From an uncultured Spirochaetales bacterium (GTDB lineage: Bacteria; Spirochaetota; Spirochaetia; JAFGXN01): a stretch of DNA of 64,000 bases. The stretch covers positions 310,001-374,000 of the forward strand of contig CASEOG010000003.1 of assembly GCA_949289575.1 (NCBI GenBank), written 5' to 3'. Positions 15,665 to 24,295 of the stretch are shown piece by piece. Numbering within the stretch: the stretch's first letter is position 1; each line of letters begins with the position of its first letter. Position numbers and translations under genes: made by a program. The notes below the pieces were generated by a model, which saw nothing but the letters and a program-made list of their open reading frames with translations, made no database searches and was not told the DNA's origin.

Positions 15665-17870
15665 TCAACCCTCTTCAAATACGGAAGCCGAAGAACTTTA
15701 CCGTCTCTACGCCGGAAAAGAGTTGTCTCCCGTTGAAAAAATGAAAATTCCCGCACAGGAAATGCCGAATCAGGATCCGAAAGTCCGTTCCCGGAATATG
15801 AAAGAAGTGGCTCTCGGATACACAAAAGAACAGGCCGTTGTCGAGGCGACCCGCTGTCTCCAATGCAAAAATCCGCCCTGTATTTCCGACTGCCCGGTTC
15901 ATATCAATATTCCGGCATTTCTGGCCGAAACCGCCAAAGAAAATTTCGACGAAGCGCTGAAAGTGATTCGCCGCGATTCTCTTCTGCCGGCAATGTGCGG
16001 ACGGGTCTGCCCTCAGGAATCACAATGTCAGAAAAACTGTACAATGGGAAAGGCCTTAAAGAGTATCGATAAAGCCGTCTCAATCGGACGGGTCGAACGC
16101 TTTCTGGCCGACAATGTCGATCCGGAACCGGTTCAAATTGCCGCCGAAACGGGGAAAAAAGTTCTGATCGTCGGTTCGGGACCGGCCGGAATTACCTGCG
16201 CTGCCGACTGTCGGAAAGCCGGACACCGCGTGGTCATCTGCGAGGCCTTTAACAAACCGGGCGGTGTGACCGTTTACGGAATCCCCGAATTCCGGCTTCC
16301 CAAAACGATCGTCGACAAAGAAATCAAAAACCTGCAGGCGATGGGCGTGGAAATCCGGCCCAATTTCCTGGTCGGAAAAACACAAAAATTAAAAGATCTG
16401 ATGGAGAAAGAGCACTTCGATGCGGCATTCATCGCTGTCGGTGCGGGACTGCCGGTTTTTACCGGTGTCGAAGGAGAGAATCTGATCGGAGTTTTTGCCG
16501 CAAACGAGTATCTGACCCGCTCCAATCTGATGAAGGCTTATGATAAAGAACACGCTCTGACGCCGATGTTTACATCCCGACGGGTTGCTGTCCTCGGCGG
16601 CGGCAATGTCGCCATGGATGCCGCCAGAACCGCCGTGCGGATGGGCGCCGAAAAAGTGGCCGTTATTTACCGCCGAACCGAAGCCGAAATGCCGGCCCGT
16701 AAAGAAGAAGTTCATCACGCCAAAGAAGAAGGAATCGTCTTTTACATGCTGAAAAACATCCGGCGCATTATCGGAGACGAAAACGGACGTGTCAGACAGA
16801 TAGAAACCGTCTCGTTCGAACTGGGAGAACCCGACGCCTCCGGCCGCCGTTCTCCCGTCGAAATTCCCGGAAGCGAAGAGCTGATGGATTTCGATACCGT
16901 TATTATCGCAATCGGAAGCCGATCCAATCCGCTGATTCAGCAGACAACTGCCGAAATCGAATTCAACCCGAAAGGAAACATCATTGTTTCTTCCGAGATG
17001 GAGTCTTCATGGAAAAACGTGTTTGCGGGAGGCGATATCGTATCGGGAGCCGCGACCGTTATTTCCGCCATGGGACAGGGACGGGAAGCCGCAAAAGCGA
17101 TTAATAAACGGTTATCGGAAAAAATGTTTTCACACACCTTTTCTGTCAGACTCAGCGAACTCGATATTAACGGAAAAATCCAGCCGTATCATATTGTCAG
17201 CTATTTTCAGGATACGGCCTCGATGTATCTGCGGCAAATCGGAATGAGCGGGTTTGATTTGGCCGAAAGCAACCGGGGTTGGGTTGTGAATGCCATGACG
17301 GTTCTTTTCGAGGCCCCTCTTCCGCAATGGAACGAAACAGTCGAAATGACGACCTGGGCCTTAAACCGAACCGGCGTCCGGTTGTTTCGGGATTTTACGG
17401 CGAAAGACGGAAAAGGAACGATTCTGGCAAAAGGCACTTCTTCATGGGTAGTCATCGACGAGTCGACAAGACAGCCGGTTCCGCAGGAAGTGTTCGGAGA
17501 TAAAGAACTGATTACGGGAGACCCGATTTTACCCGGTATTCGCCCCGGACGATTCTCTCCGATTCCCGAAGAAAACAGACTCGGACAGAGCTCGTACTTT
17601 TGGAATCCGCGAACATCGGAACAGGACCTGAACCGTCATATTAATAACATCAATTATCTTATTTCCTGCATCGAATCGATTCCCGAAAATTTCCGAGCCG
17701 AAAAAACGCTGAAACGCTTCGATATCGTTTTCAAAGCGGAAATTTATGCCCATCAGCAGATCGAAATCCGGACAATTCTCGGGGAAACCGAAGCCGTTCA
17801 CACTCTCATACGCACGTCGGACGGCAAAGAGGTCTGTACTGCCAAAACGGAATGGGAGAATTGTCATTGA
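15657..17870 (+). CDS. NfnB/GltD-like oxidoreductase fused to an acyl-ACP thioesterase
   Basis: A 737-residue single open frame. Residues ~1-488 are NfnB/glutamate-synthase-small-subunit-like. They carry cysteine clusters (CLQCKNPPCISDCPVH, CGRVCPQESQCQKNC), an FAD loop VLIVGSGPAGI, NADPH loop VLGGGNVAMDAARTA and a closing block AGGDIVSGAATVISAMGQGREAAKAI, where NfnB normally ends. Residues ~490-737 are a double-hotdog acyl-ACP thioesterase. The first half contains FSVRLSELDINGKIQPYHI and YFQDTASMYL; the second contains LNRHINNINYLISCIES, with the expected Asn659 and His661 catalytic pair. No stop, frameshift or strong ribosome site separates the halves. The start overlaps nfnA by 8 nt. The combination suggests a link between NADPH supply and fatty-acid release. 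Confidence 0.88.
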   Translation: MNNQPSSNTEAEELYRLYAGKELSPVEKMKIPAQEMPNQDPKVRSRNMKEVALGYTKEQAVVEATRCLQCKNPPCISDCPVHINIPAFLAETAKENFDEALKVIRRDSLLPAMCGRVCPQESQCQKNCTMGKALKSIDKAVSIGRVERFLADNVDPEPVQIAAETGKKVLIVGSGPAGITCAADCRKAGHRVVICEAFNKPGGVTVYGIPEFRLPKTIVDKEIKNLQAMGVEIRPNFLVGKTQKLKDLMEKEHFDAAFIAVGAGLPVFTGVEGENLIGVFAANEYLTRSNLMKAYDKEHALTPMFTSRRVAVLGGGNVAMDAARTAVRMGAEKVAVIYRRTEAEMPARKEEVHHAKEEGIVFYMLKNIRRIIGDENGRVRQIETVSFELGEPDASGRRSPVEIPGSEELMDFDTVIIAIGSRSNPLIQQTTAEIEFNPKGNIIVSSEMESSWKNVFAGGDIVSGAATVISAMGQGREAAKAINKRLSEKMFSHTFSVRLSELDINGKIQPYHIVSYFQDTASMYLRQIGMSGFDLAESNRGWVVNAMTVLFEAPLPQWNETVEMTTWALNRTGVRLFRDFTAKDGKGTILAKGTSSWVVIDESTRQPVPQEVFGDKELITGDPILPGIRPGRFSPIPEENRLGQSSYFWNPRTSEQDLNRHINNINYLISCIESIPENFRAEKTLKRFDIVFKAEIYAHQQIEIRTILGETEAVHTLIRTSDGKEVCTAKTEWENCH

Positions 17871-17895
17871 CAAGCCGACCCGCCGGCTTTAGAAT
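17867..17895 (+). promoter_or_regulatory. Promoter of the broken glycosidase gene
   Basis: TTGACA, a 17-nt spacer, then TAGAAT (five of six consensus). The -35 box overlaps the TGA stop of the NfnB-thioesterase gene. The ATG follows 21 nt after the -10 box. Confidence 0.65.
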
Positions 17896-17915
17896 AAGAA
17901 TAGCGGATTTATATC

Positions 17916-19007
17916 ATGAAAAAATTTCTTTATTTTCCTCTGTTTTTTCTGTCATTACGGATAACGGCATTTTCGTTCGACCCGTCACTGACCGGAAACT
18001 ATCGTGACCTGATTCCCCATCCGGTTATCGACAACCATCCGGAATGGATCGAACTGTACGACAAGGCATGGGAACTCGCCTCTCAAAAGGTCAAAATACA
18101 GGACGGTATTCCCCAATCTCCCTACATGGACGAAGGTCTCTGAGATGATACGATTTGGATTTGGGACACCTGTTTTATGTCGCTGTTTACAAAATATGCC
18201 CCGGAAGCTTTTCCCGGAATCGACAGATGGGAAACTGAATACAACCGCCTGAAAACGGTCATCAACGAACATTATCGGGATGAAGAATCGGGCTGCTACT
18301 ACGATATCCGAAAAACAGACGGGAAACCGTCAAAAGTAATCACTCCGGCATCATTCTGGCCTCTTCTGGCCGAAGTCGCCGATTCTTCCCGGGCCGGGCG
18401 AATGGTCCGCCTTCTGAAGGATCCTGAAATTTTGGGCGGAGAAATTCCGATTCCCTCCGTAGCCCGAAACAATAAATCCTTTCGCAAAGAGGGAAATTAC
18501 CGGAAAGGGAGTCTCTGGCTGCCCACTTCTTATATGACAATTAAAGCTGTCGAAAAATACGGTTATTACGATCTGGCGGCTGAACTGGCAGTAAAAACAG
18601 TCTCACACATGGCCGAAACTTACAGAATTTACACACCGCACACCATTTGGGAATGCTACAGCCCGACACAGGCAGCCCCCGGAAAAAACGGAGACGGAAA
18701 AACCGACTCGCGTGAAGATTTCTGCGGCTGGTCGGCACTCGGACCGATTTCGTTATTGATCGAAAATGTTCTCGGATTTTACGATATTGATGCGCAAGAA
18801 AATTGCGTCCGCTGGTACCCGGTCGAAAACGGTCGAACCGGAATCGAGAATCTGCGTTTCGGAACTGTTGTCACCGACATTGTGAAGGACGGCAATACCG
18901 TTACGGTTTCATCGAACAAGGAATATTCTCTGGTGATTCGGGAAGACTCCTTTTCCATTCAGCCGGGAACGACTGTTTTGACAATCGACGATCATCCCGG
19001 CTGTTAA
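17916..19007 (+). pseudogene. Secreted MGH1-like glycosidase, broken by an in-frame stop and an internal deletion
   Basis: The reading frame starts with a signal peptide (KKFLYFPLFFLSLRITAFS) and runs into TGA at 18141-18143. It then continues in the same frame to 19007 through family motifs: IWIWDTCFMSLF, FPGID, ESGCYYDI, TPASFWPLLAE, LWLPTSYMTIKAVEKYGYYD, WECYSPTQAAPG and SLLIENVLGFYDID. Compared with the paralogue at 2437-3864, about 150 residues are missing where FPGID runs straight into ETEYNRLKTVINEHY (near 18222). The lost part corresponds to the paralogue's LDNFYG to QQAVNALYL region, which includes the general-acid site of the family. Selenocysteine readthrough would explain the TGA but not the deletion, so decay is favoured. 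Confidence 0.78.
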
Positions 19008-19008
19008 A

Positions 19009-19785
19009 TTAATTTTCGAACCCGACGGGGCTTTCTGCCTGCAATTCGGAAACAGAGGCAGCCGCTTCCGCTTTTCTCTTTTTTCTGAATTTTCTCAATA
19101 AAGTGCGGTAATGCCAATAAACAAAAAGACACCCCTTGTCTTTTCTTTTCTGCCAGCGTTTTTCATCCGGGGACTCTTTCTTTCGGGACATAATATCGAT
19201 CATGTCCTCATCGTAAACAAAAATACCGGGGCTGAATTCATTTAAATGAGACAGCAGCCACTCCCAACGGCGGCGAATGCGCGCCCCGACCAGAAAGATG
19301 GTGGGCGCCGATTTTTTGACTGCGGTCAAAACACCGTTCTCTTCTTCCGCACAGGAAAAAGAACCTTTGTAACGGCCGACAATTTTCAGAGAAGGAAAAG
19401 AGGCTTTCATATTGGCTGCTGCCGCATTGACTTCGGGCAATGTCCCGCCCAGAAAAGAAACCGACTGTCCTCGATCCTCCAAAATCCTGAATGTCCGAAT
19501 CATGAACGAGAACGGCAGAAAACGGGGCGGCTCGTCCATTCCGCAGTAACGGAAACCTTCCGTAATCAGACGGGAAACGGGAATCACCAGCGCCGCTTTC
19601 TCCACCATCTCCCGATATTTTTTGTTGCGGCGCACCCGCATAAAATCGCGAAATGTCAAAAAGACAATCAGATTTCTTTCTTTATTATCGGATAGCGACC
19701 AGATAATTTCTTTCAGCTGACCTTCCTCGACATAGTCCACGGGAACTCCCAACAGGCTCTCCCTTCTGATTCCGTTCACACTCAT
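19009..19785 (-). CDS. WecG/TagA/CpsF family glycosyltransferase
   Basis: About 258 residues. The family core is visible as SLLGVPVDYV near the N-terminus, VIPVSRLITEG where the family has its acceptor-binding segment, SVSFLGGTLPEVNAAAANMK and PTIFLVGARIRRRWEWL. Relatives transfer N-acetylmannosaminuronic acid or N-acetylmannosamine to lipid-linked intermediates of surface glycans. The C-terminus (~200-258) is basic and probably lies at the membrane surface. The ATG at 19785 overlaps the rsmE stop as ATGA, with GGAGG ten bases upstream; an ATG at 19794 is possible but too close to that site. No other glycan gene is adjacent. Confidence 0.83.
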   Translation of the reverse strand: MSVNGIRRESLLGVPVDYVEEGQLKEIIWSLSDNKERNLIVFLTFRDFMRVRRNKKYREMVEKAALVIPVSRLITEGFRYCGMDEPPRFLPFSFMIRTFRILEDRGQSVSFLGGTLPEVNAAAANMKASFPSLKIVGRYKGSFSCAEEENGVLTAVKKSAPTIFLVGARIRRRWEWLLSHLNEFSPGIFVYDEDMIDIMSRKKESPDEKRWQKRKDKGCLFVYWHYRTLLRKFRKKRKAEAAASVSELQAESPVGFEN

Positions 19786-20534
19786 TTCCGACATTCCTCC
19801 AGAATAATATTAATCGCTGCTGCCGCATACAAAGGCGCCGTCTCGCATCGTAAGATATTCTTTCCGAGATAGACAGGACGCCAGCCGTTTTGCAGAAGCA
19901 TATCCGTTTCATCTTCGGACAGACCGCCTTCGGGACCGATTAAAAACGCGATTTTCGATGCCCCCGGAACCGCCTCATGAAGTCGCACCCGTTCAGGCAA
20001 CGGTAAATGGTGAAAGAAAAGCCGGCAATCGCAATCGGCCGCTGCCCCGACGACTGCCGCCAAAGGCCGCGCTTCGTCGACTTCCGTTGCCGTCGCACTG
20101 CCGCTCTGCTGTACAGCCTCGCGCGCAATCTGCCGCCACCGCTGCACTTTGGAGGCGGCCGCCTCCTCTTCCGGCCTCGAAACGCAGTACCGGCTGACCG
20201 CCGGCATCACACGCGCCACGCCCGCTTCGGCCGCCTGCCTGACAATCGTATCCATTTTTTTCGCTTTCGGCAGGCATTGAACCAGCCGCAACTCCGTTGA
20301 AGGCGGCTGTGCGCCGGTCGGCGTTTCAGCCGCTGCCGCCGCCAGCGAAAGCACGCATTCGCCGTCGGCAACGACCGTGACCGTTGCCACCCCGTGCCGC
20401 CCTTCCCGGTCTATCACCGGAAATTCCGATCCGACACGATAGCGGCGGACACGAATCAGATAATGAAAATCCCTTCCTCTGACAACAATCTTTCCGTCAC
20501 GGACCGGACCGGAATCGATGACAAACTGTTTCAT
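19782..20534 (-). CDS. rsmE: 16S rRNA (uracil-1498-N3)-methyltransferase
   Basis: A 250-residue SPOUT methyltransferase that modifies U1498 in the decoding region of 16S rRNA. The N-terminal PUA-like part is followed by the trefoil-knot motifs of the SAM site: LRLVQCLPKAKKMDTIVRQAAE, FLIGPEGGLSEDE and LGKNILRCETAPLYA. The start overlaps the ctpA stop as ATGA, and the end overlaps the glycosyltransferase start, so the three are translated from one mRNA. Confidence 0.94.
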   Translation of the reverse strand: MKQFVIDSGPVRDGKIVVRGRDFHYLIRVRRYRVGSEFPVIDREGRHGVATVTVVADGECVLSLAAAAAETPTGAQPPSTELRLVQCLPKAKKMDTIVRQAAEAGVARVMPAVSRYCVSRPEEEAAASKVQRWRQIAREAVQQSGSATATEVDEARPLAAVVGAAADCDCRLFFHHLPLPERVRLHEAVPGASKIAFLIGPEGGLSEDETDMLLQNGWRPVYLGKNILRCETAPLYAAAAINIILEECRK

Positions 20535-21949
20535 CGGACCTTTTCGTTCAGAATTTCGACCGCTTTCTGAAGCTGTAAATCGTAGTCGTAGTCGTAGGCC
20601 GGCGGAAAATCCATGCGGCGGAACAGCGCATTGCGAATCAGCCGCTTTAAGACACGGTCGGACAAACCGATCGTGTGTTCCGTTTGCAGCGTTTTGACAT
20701 AAGCATCAATCTCGGCCTCTTTCGCTTCGGGATTCTTCTCGACAAACGAATAAACCAGATTTTCTTTCAAGAGCTTTCCGAGAGCTTCCAGCTCTTCATC
20801 GCTCATCTCCGGCTCGACCACTTCGTAATCGGGAACCACCCCCGTTTTATCGATACTGGCGCCGGACGGCGTAAAATATTTGGCAGTCGTCAGTTTAAAC
20901 CCGTCGGCACCCAAAGAAAGAGCTTCCTGAACACTCCCTTTCCCGAAACTGGTTTCTCCGACCAGAACCGCCCGTCCGGAATCCTTCATGGCACCGGCAA
21001 AAATCTCGGAAGCGGAGGCCGAACCTTTATTAATCAGAACGACAATCGGCAAACCGGCCGGAATCAGATCGTCTTCCGAAGAAGCCGTGTAGACCGTCTC
21101 GGCACGCGCCACACGTCCCTTTGTCGAAACAATCACACCTTCGGAAAGAAAAAGATCGGTCACATCACAGACGGAATCCAGCAGCCCGCCGGGATTATCA
21201 CGCACATCCAAAACCAAACCTTTCACGCCGGCGTCAAGCTGTTCACGGGCCGCTTTTTTGAAATCATTCAGCAGCATCGGCGTCCACTGCATCATACGGA
21301 TATAACCGTAATCGAACAGTTTGGCCGATTCGACAGTCGGCGTCTTAATCATGGCGCGGATAATTTCGACATCGAAAACCGTTGTCTTGTTACGCAAAAT
21401 GGTCAGCCTGACTTTCGTCCCCGGCTTTCCCGTCATCCGTTCGACCGCCTCGTTGGCCGTCCAGGGCACAACCGACTCCCCGTCCACATGAGTGATGTAA
21501 TCACCCGCATGAAGACCGGCCTTGTACCCCGGCGTTCCCGCTATCGGAGAGATAATGGTCACATAGCCGTCGGTCAATTCCGATTTCTCGTTAAGCCACT
21601 GCGGCGGCAGTTTCTGAATGGTCACACCGATTCCGCCGAACTCGCCGACCGCCGTTGTTTTGCTCAAATCCTTGACATCGGCCGCCGAAAGATAGGCCGA
21701 ATAGGGATCTCCCAAGGCTTCGAGCATTCCCTTCATCGCCCCTTCGTAAAGTTTCCGGCTGTCGACCTCCTCGACATAATTGCCCAAAATAAAATCATAG
21801 ACGTAGGACAAAAGGAGAAGATGCTCCTGTTTCTCATCCCGCAAAGATTGGGCTCTGACATTACGAACCGTCACGAACGAAAAAACGCCGAGGGCGGCCA
21901 AAAAAACAAAAGCACTTATAATCGTTATTATTTTATTTTTCGCTTTCAT
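20531..21949 (-). CDS. C-terminal processing peptidase (S41, CtpA-like)
   Basis: A 472-residue periplasmic serine protease with one N-terminal membrane helix (IITIISAFVFLAALGVFSFV). Order of parts: N-terminal cap with GMLEALGDPYSAYLS, PDZ domain (~100-180; FGGIGVTIQKLPP, GYKAGLHAGDYI), then the protease core LVLDVRDNPGGLLDSVCDVTDLF. The catalytic Ser lies in INKGSASASEIFAGAM and the Lys in GETSFGKGSVQE. It removes or trims C-terminal tails of envelope proteins. It is first in the ctpA-rsmE-wecG-like operon and divergent from the MinD-like gene, with TATAAT-like boxes shared in the 120-nt gap between them. Confidence 0.93.
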   Translation of the reverse strand: MKAKNKIITIISAFVFLAALGVFSFVTVRNVRAQSLRDEKQEHLLLLSYVYDFILGNYVEEVDSRKLYEGAMKGMLEALGDPYSAYLSAADVKDLSKTTAVGEFGGIGVTIQKLPPQWLNEKSELTDGYVTIISPIAGTPGYKAGLHAGDYITHVDGESVVPWTANEAVERMTGKPGTKVRLTILRNKTTVFDVEIIRAMIKTPTVESAKLFDYGYIRMMQWTPMLLNDFKKAAREQLDAGVKGLVLDVRDNPGGLLDSVCDVTDLFLSEGVIVSTKGRVARAETVYTASSEDDLIPAGLPIVVLINKGSASASEIFAGAMKDSGRAVLVGETSFGKGSVQEALSLGADGFKLTTAKYFTPSGASIDKTGVVPDYEVVEPEMSDEELEALGKLLKENLVYSFVEKNPEAKEAEIDAYVKTLQTEHTIGLSDRVLKRLIRNALFRRMDFPPAYDYDYDLQLQKAVEILNEKVR

Positions 21950-22072
21950 AAGGAAATAACGCTCCGATACAAAAAATGAGTGACTATTCCGCCTTTTTAT
22001 TATATACTATCAAATAATAAAGATTTGTCAAACTTTTTGACCGACTTTTTCGATTTTTTTTGGGAGAGGTTT

Positions 22073-23218
22073 ATGAGAATCATTCCGGTCGCAAGCGGAA
22101 AAGGAGGAGTCGGAAAATCGCTCTTCTCCGTCAATCTGTCTATTGCTCTGGCCGAAGCCGGCAACCGCGTTCTGCTGGCCGACTTGGATTTAGGCGCCTC
22201 CAACGCGCACACGGTTCTCGGTCTGCGCGCCGTCACCAAAGGCATCGGCTGCTTTTTTACCGACCCGAACACAACGGTCGACGAACTGATTACCGACACC
22301 GAATACCCGAACCTCCGCTTTCTTTCCGGCGAAGGAGAAATTCCCGGACTGGCCAACATCCGCGCCTCGCAAAAAAACCGCCTGATCCGCCAGTTAAGAA
22401 AACAAAACGCCGATTACCTGATTCTCGACCTCGGCGCCGGCACATCATCGCTGACAATCGACTTTTTTCTTCTGTCATCGGAAGGCATCATCGTCACGAC
22501 ACCGAATCTGACCGCCATACTCAACGCTTATCTTTTTCTGAAAAACGCCATTTTCCGCATCTTATGGCAGTCGTTTCCGCGCAAATCGGCAGGACGCACA
22601 CCCCTCGAAGAAATCTCATCCGACCCGGGAGCATTGCAGAAAATTTATCTGCCGACGCTGTTCGATAAATTGAAAGAAGCCGATCCCGAAAATTTTTCCC
22701 GATTTCACAGACTCTATTCGCTGTTTCGTCCGAAACTGATTATGAACATGGTCGAAAACCCGAAAGACAATCTCAAAGCACAGAAAATCAAAGTTTCCTG
22801 CAAACAATATCTGGGATTGGACCTCGATCATTACGGCGTCATTTACAGAGATCACCTGCAGGATATCGCACTGGCATCCCGTTTGCCGATTATCCGTTAT
22901 AAAAGGGACAGTCTGATTTCGCAGGCAATTTATCGAATTGCCGAAAAAATCGAACAGACACCGCCGCAGTCGGCCGCCGATTTCGAACTGGAACCGGAAA
23001 TCGAAGAAAATTACCTCACCGCCGATAAAGAAGCCGAAACCGACTTCGAGTTTCGATCCGCGGAAATCGGGAAAATGATTCACAGCGGGGTGCTCACCAA
23101 CACCGATTTTCTCGAACTGATCCGGCAGCAGCAGTACGAACTGAAAAGTCTGCGTAAAGAAAACAATTTGTTACGCATTAAATTGGCAAACGCCCTCAAA
23201 CAGGGGTTTAAATTATAA
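22073..23218 (+). CDS. MinD/FlhG-like P-loop ATPase with C-terminal extension
   Basis: A 381-residue ParA/MinD-family ATPase. The deviant Walker A is SGKGGVGKSLFS, the switch I-like Asp is in LLADLDLGASNAH, and Walker B is DYLILDLGAGTSS. The fold extends to ~300, followed by an acidic linker and a C-terminal helix of coiled-coil character (ELIRQQQYELKSLRKENNLLRIKL). Relatives place flagella or division proteins; spirochaetes need polar flagellar placement, but no flagellar gene adjoins here. The ATG at 22073 follows GGGAGAGG; the upstream ATG at 21980 has no ribosome site or similarity. Confidence 0.85.
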   Translation: MRIIPVASGKGGVGKSLFSVNLSIALAEAGNRVLLADLDLGASNAHTVLGLRAVTKGIGCFFTDPNTTVDELITDTEYPNLRFLSGEGEIPGLANIRASQKNRLIRQLRKQNADYLILDLGAGTSSLTIDFFLLSSEGIIVTTPNLTAILNAYLFLKNAIFRILWQSFPRKSAGRTPLEEISSDPGALQKIYLPTLFDKLKEADPENFSRFHRLYSLFRPKLIMNMVENPKDNLKAQKIKVSCKQYLGLDLDHYGVIYRDHLQDIALASRLPIIRYKRDSLISQAIYRIAEKIEQTPPQSAADFELEPEIEENYLTADKEAETDFEFRSAEIGKMIHSGVLTNTDFLELIRQQQYELKSLRKENNLLRIKLANALKQGFKL

Positions 23219-23236
23219 CTATTTTAAGGAGAGTTT

Positions 23237-24295
23237 ATGCTCGCTTACATTCCCTTTCCCGAATGGATGAAACCGGAAATCATTCCCGGCCTGCCTGTCC
23301 GCTGGTACGGACTGATGTACATCGTTGCCTTTACGATTGCCTATCTGATTCTGATGTATCAGGTGAAAAGAGACAAAACCCAATATCCGAAAGAACTGGT
23401 CGACGGACTTTTTTACGCCGGTATTATCGGACTGCTGCTCGGCGCCCGTATCGGATCGACACTGATTTATCACGATAATTTCTCCGGATACGGACCCAAC
23501 TATTGGCTGCAGCCGTGGCTGATTTTCTGGCCCTTCGAAAACGGCCGCTTTGTCGGCCTTCAGGGTATGAGTTATCACGGCGGTGCCGTCGGACTGGTGA
23601 TTGCCATTGCCGTTTACTGCCGCGTCAAGAAACTGTCGTTCCGGAAATGGGCCGATATGCTGGCGCTTTCGGTTCCCCTCGGATACACCTTCGGCCGCGT
23701 CGGAAACTTCATCAACGGCGAATTGTGGGGCCGCGTGACCCTGATGCCGTGGGGCATGGTTTTCCCCAACGCACCGCGTTTGAGCATGAACCGCGAATGG
23801 GTAAAAGAGGCCGTCAACGAACTGGGACCCCAATACACAGCCGAATATTTGAGAAACGGCATGATCAACCTGCCGCGCCACCCTTCCCAAATCTATGAAA
23901 TGATTTTTGAAGGTATCGTTCTCTTCCTTTTTCTGTGGTTTGTCGTCCGCCGCTTCAAAAAAGCGGAAGGCCAGATTGCCGGATTCTATTTTATCGGATA
24001 CGGCTTCTTCCGTTTTTTTATCGAATATTTCCGCGAACCGGACGCCTCGCTCGGTTTCATCATCGGACCGGGACGCGGCCCCGGCAACGCCCACACCGAA
24101 ATTCTGGAAAGCTGGTTCAACTTTTCGATGGGACAACTGCTCTGCTTTCTGATGATTCTCGGAGGTACCGCTCTGGTTGTCGGCTGTTTCCTTTACGAAA
24201 AGAAATACGGCGCACCGGTCGAACACTTTACGATTCCCGATCCCGACAAAAAGAAAGAAAAAAAATCCTTTCTGTCGCTGTTTAAGAAAAAATGA
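23237..24295 (+). CDS. lgt: Prolipoprotein diacylglyceryl transferase
   Basis: A 352-residue, seven-helix inner-membrane enzyme that transfers diacylglycerol from phosphatidylglycerol to the lipobox cysteine of prolipoproteins. Diagnostic motifs: VRWYGLMYI, GARIGSTLIY, GLQGMSYHGGAVG, GRVGNFINGELWGR and RHPSQIYEMIFEG. The last ~30 residues are charged and Lys-rich (KKKEKKSF). Upstream AGGAGAG sits at good distance. This window encodes at least five predicted lipoproteins that need this enzyme. The gene ends with a 4-nt ATGA overlap into epmA. Confidence 0.97.
   Translation: MLAYIPFPEWMKPEIIPGLPVRWYGLMYIVAFTIAYLILMYQVKRDKTQYPKELVDGLFYAGIIGLLLGARIGSTLIYHDNFSGYGPNYWLQPWLIFWPFENGRFVGLQGMSYHGGAVGLVIAIAVYCRVKKLSFRKWADMLALSVPLGYTFGRVGNFINGELWGRVTLMPWGMVFPNAPRLSMNREWVKEAVNELGPQYTAEYLRNGMINLPRHPSQIYEMIFEGIVLFLFLWFVVRRFKKAEGQIAGFYFIGYGFFRFFIEYFREPDASLGFIIGPGRGPGNAHTEILESWFNFSMGQLLCFLMILGGTALVVGCFLYEKKYGAPVEHFTIPDPDKKKEKKSFLSLFKKK

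Noticed and set aside
15657-17870. Possibility that the thioesterase half is a separate gene starting at ATG 17124
   Set aside because: No stop ends the NfnB part before it, and only a weak GGAA precedes that ATG; a single fused protein is the simplest reading.
18141-18143. TGA in the glycosidase gene read as selenocysteine
   Set aside because: The best hairpin I can fold (GGTCTC with GGGAC) places the TGA in the loop side rather than before the stem, and the gene also lacks an essential internal segment, so decay is simpler.
23219-24226. 335-codon frame antisense to lgt
   Set aside because: Lgt on the plus strand has all family motifs; the antisense protein has none.
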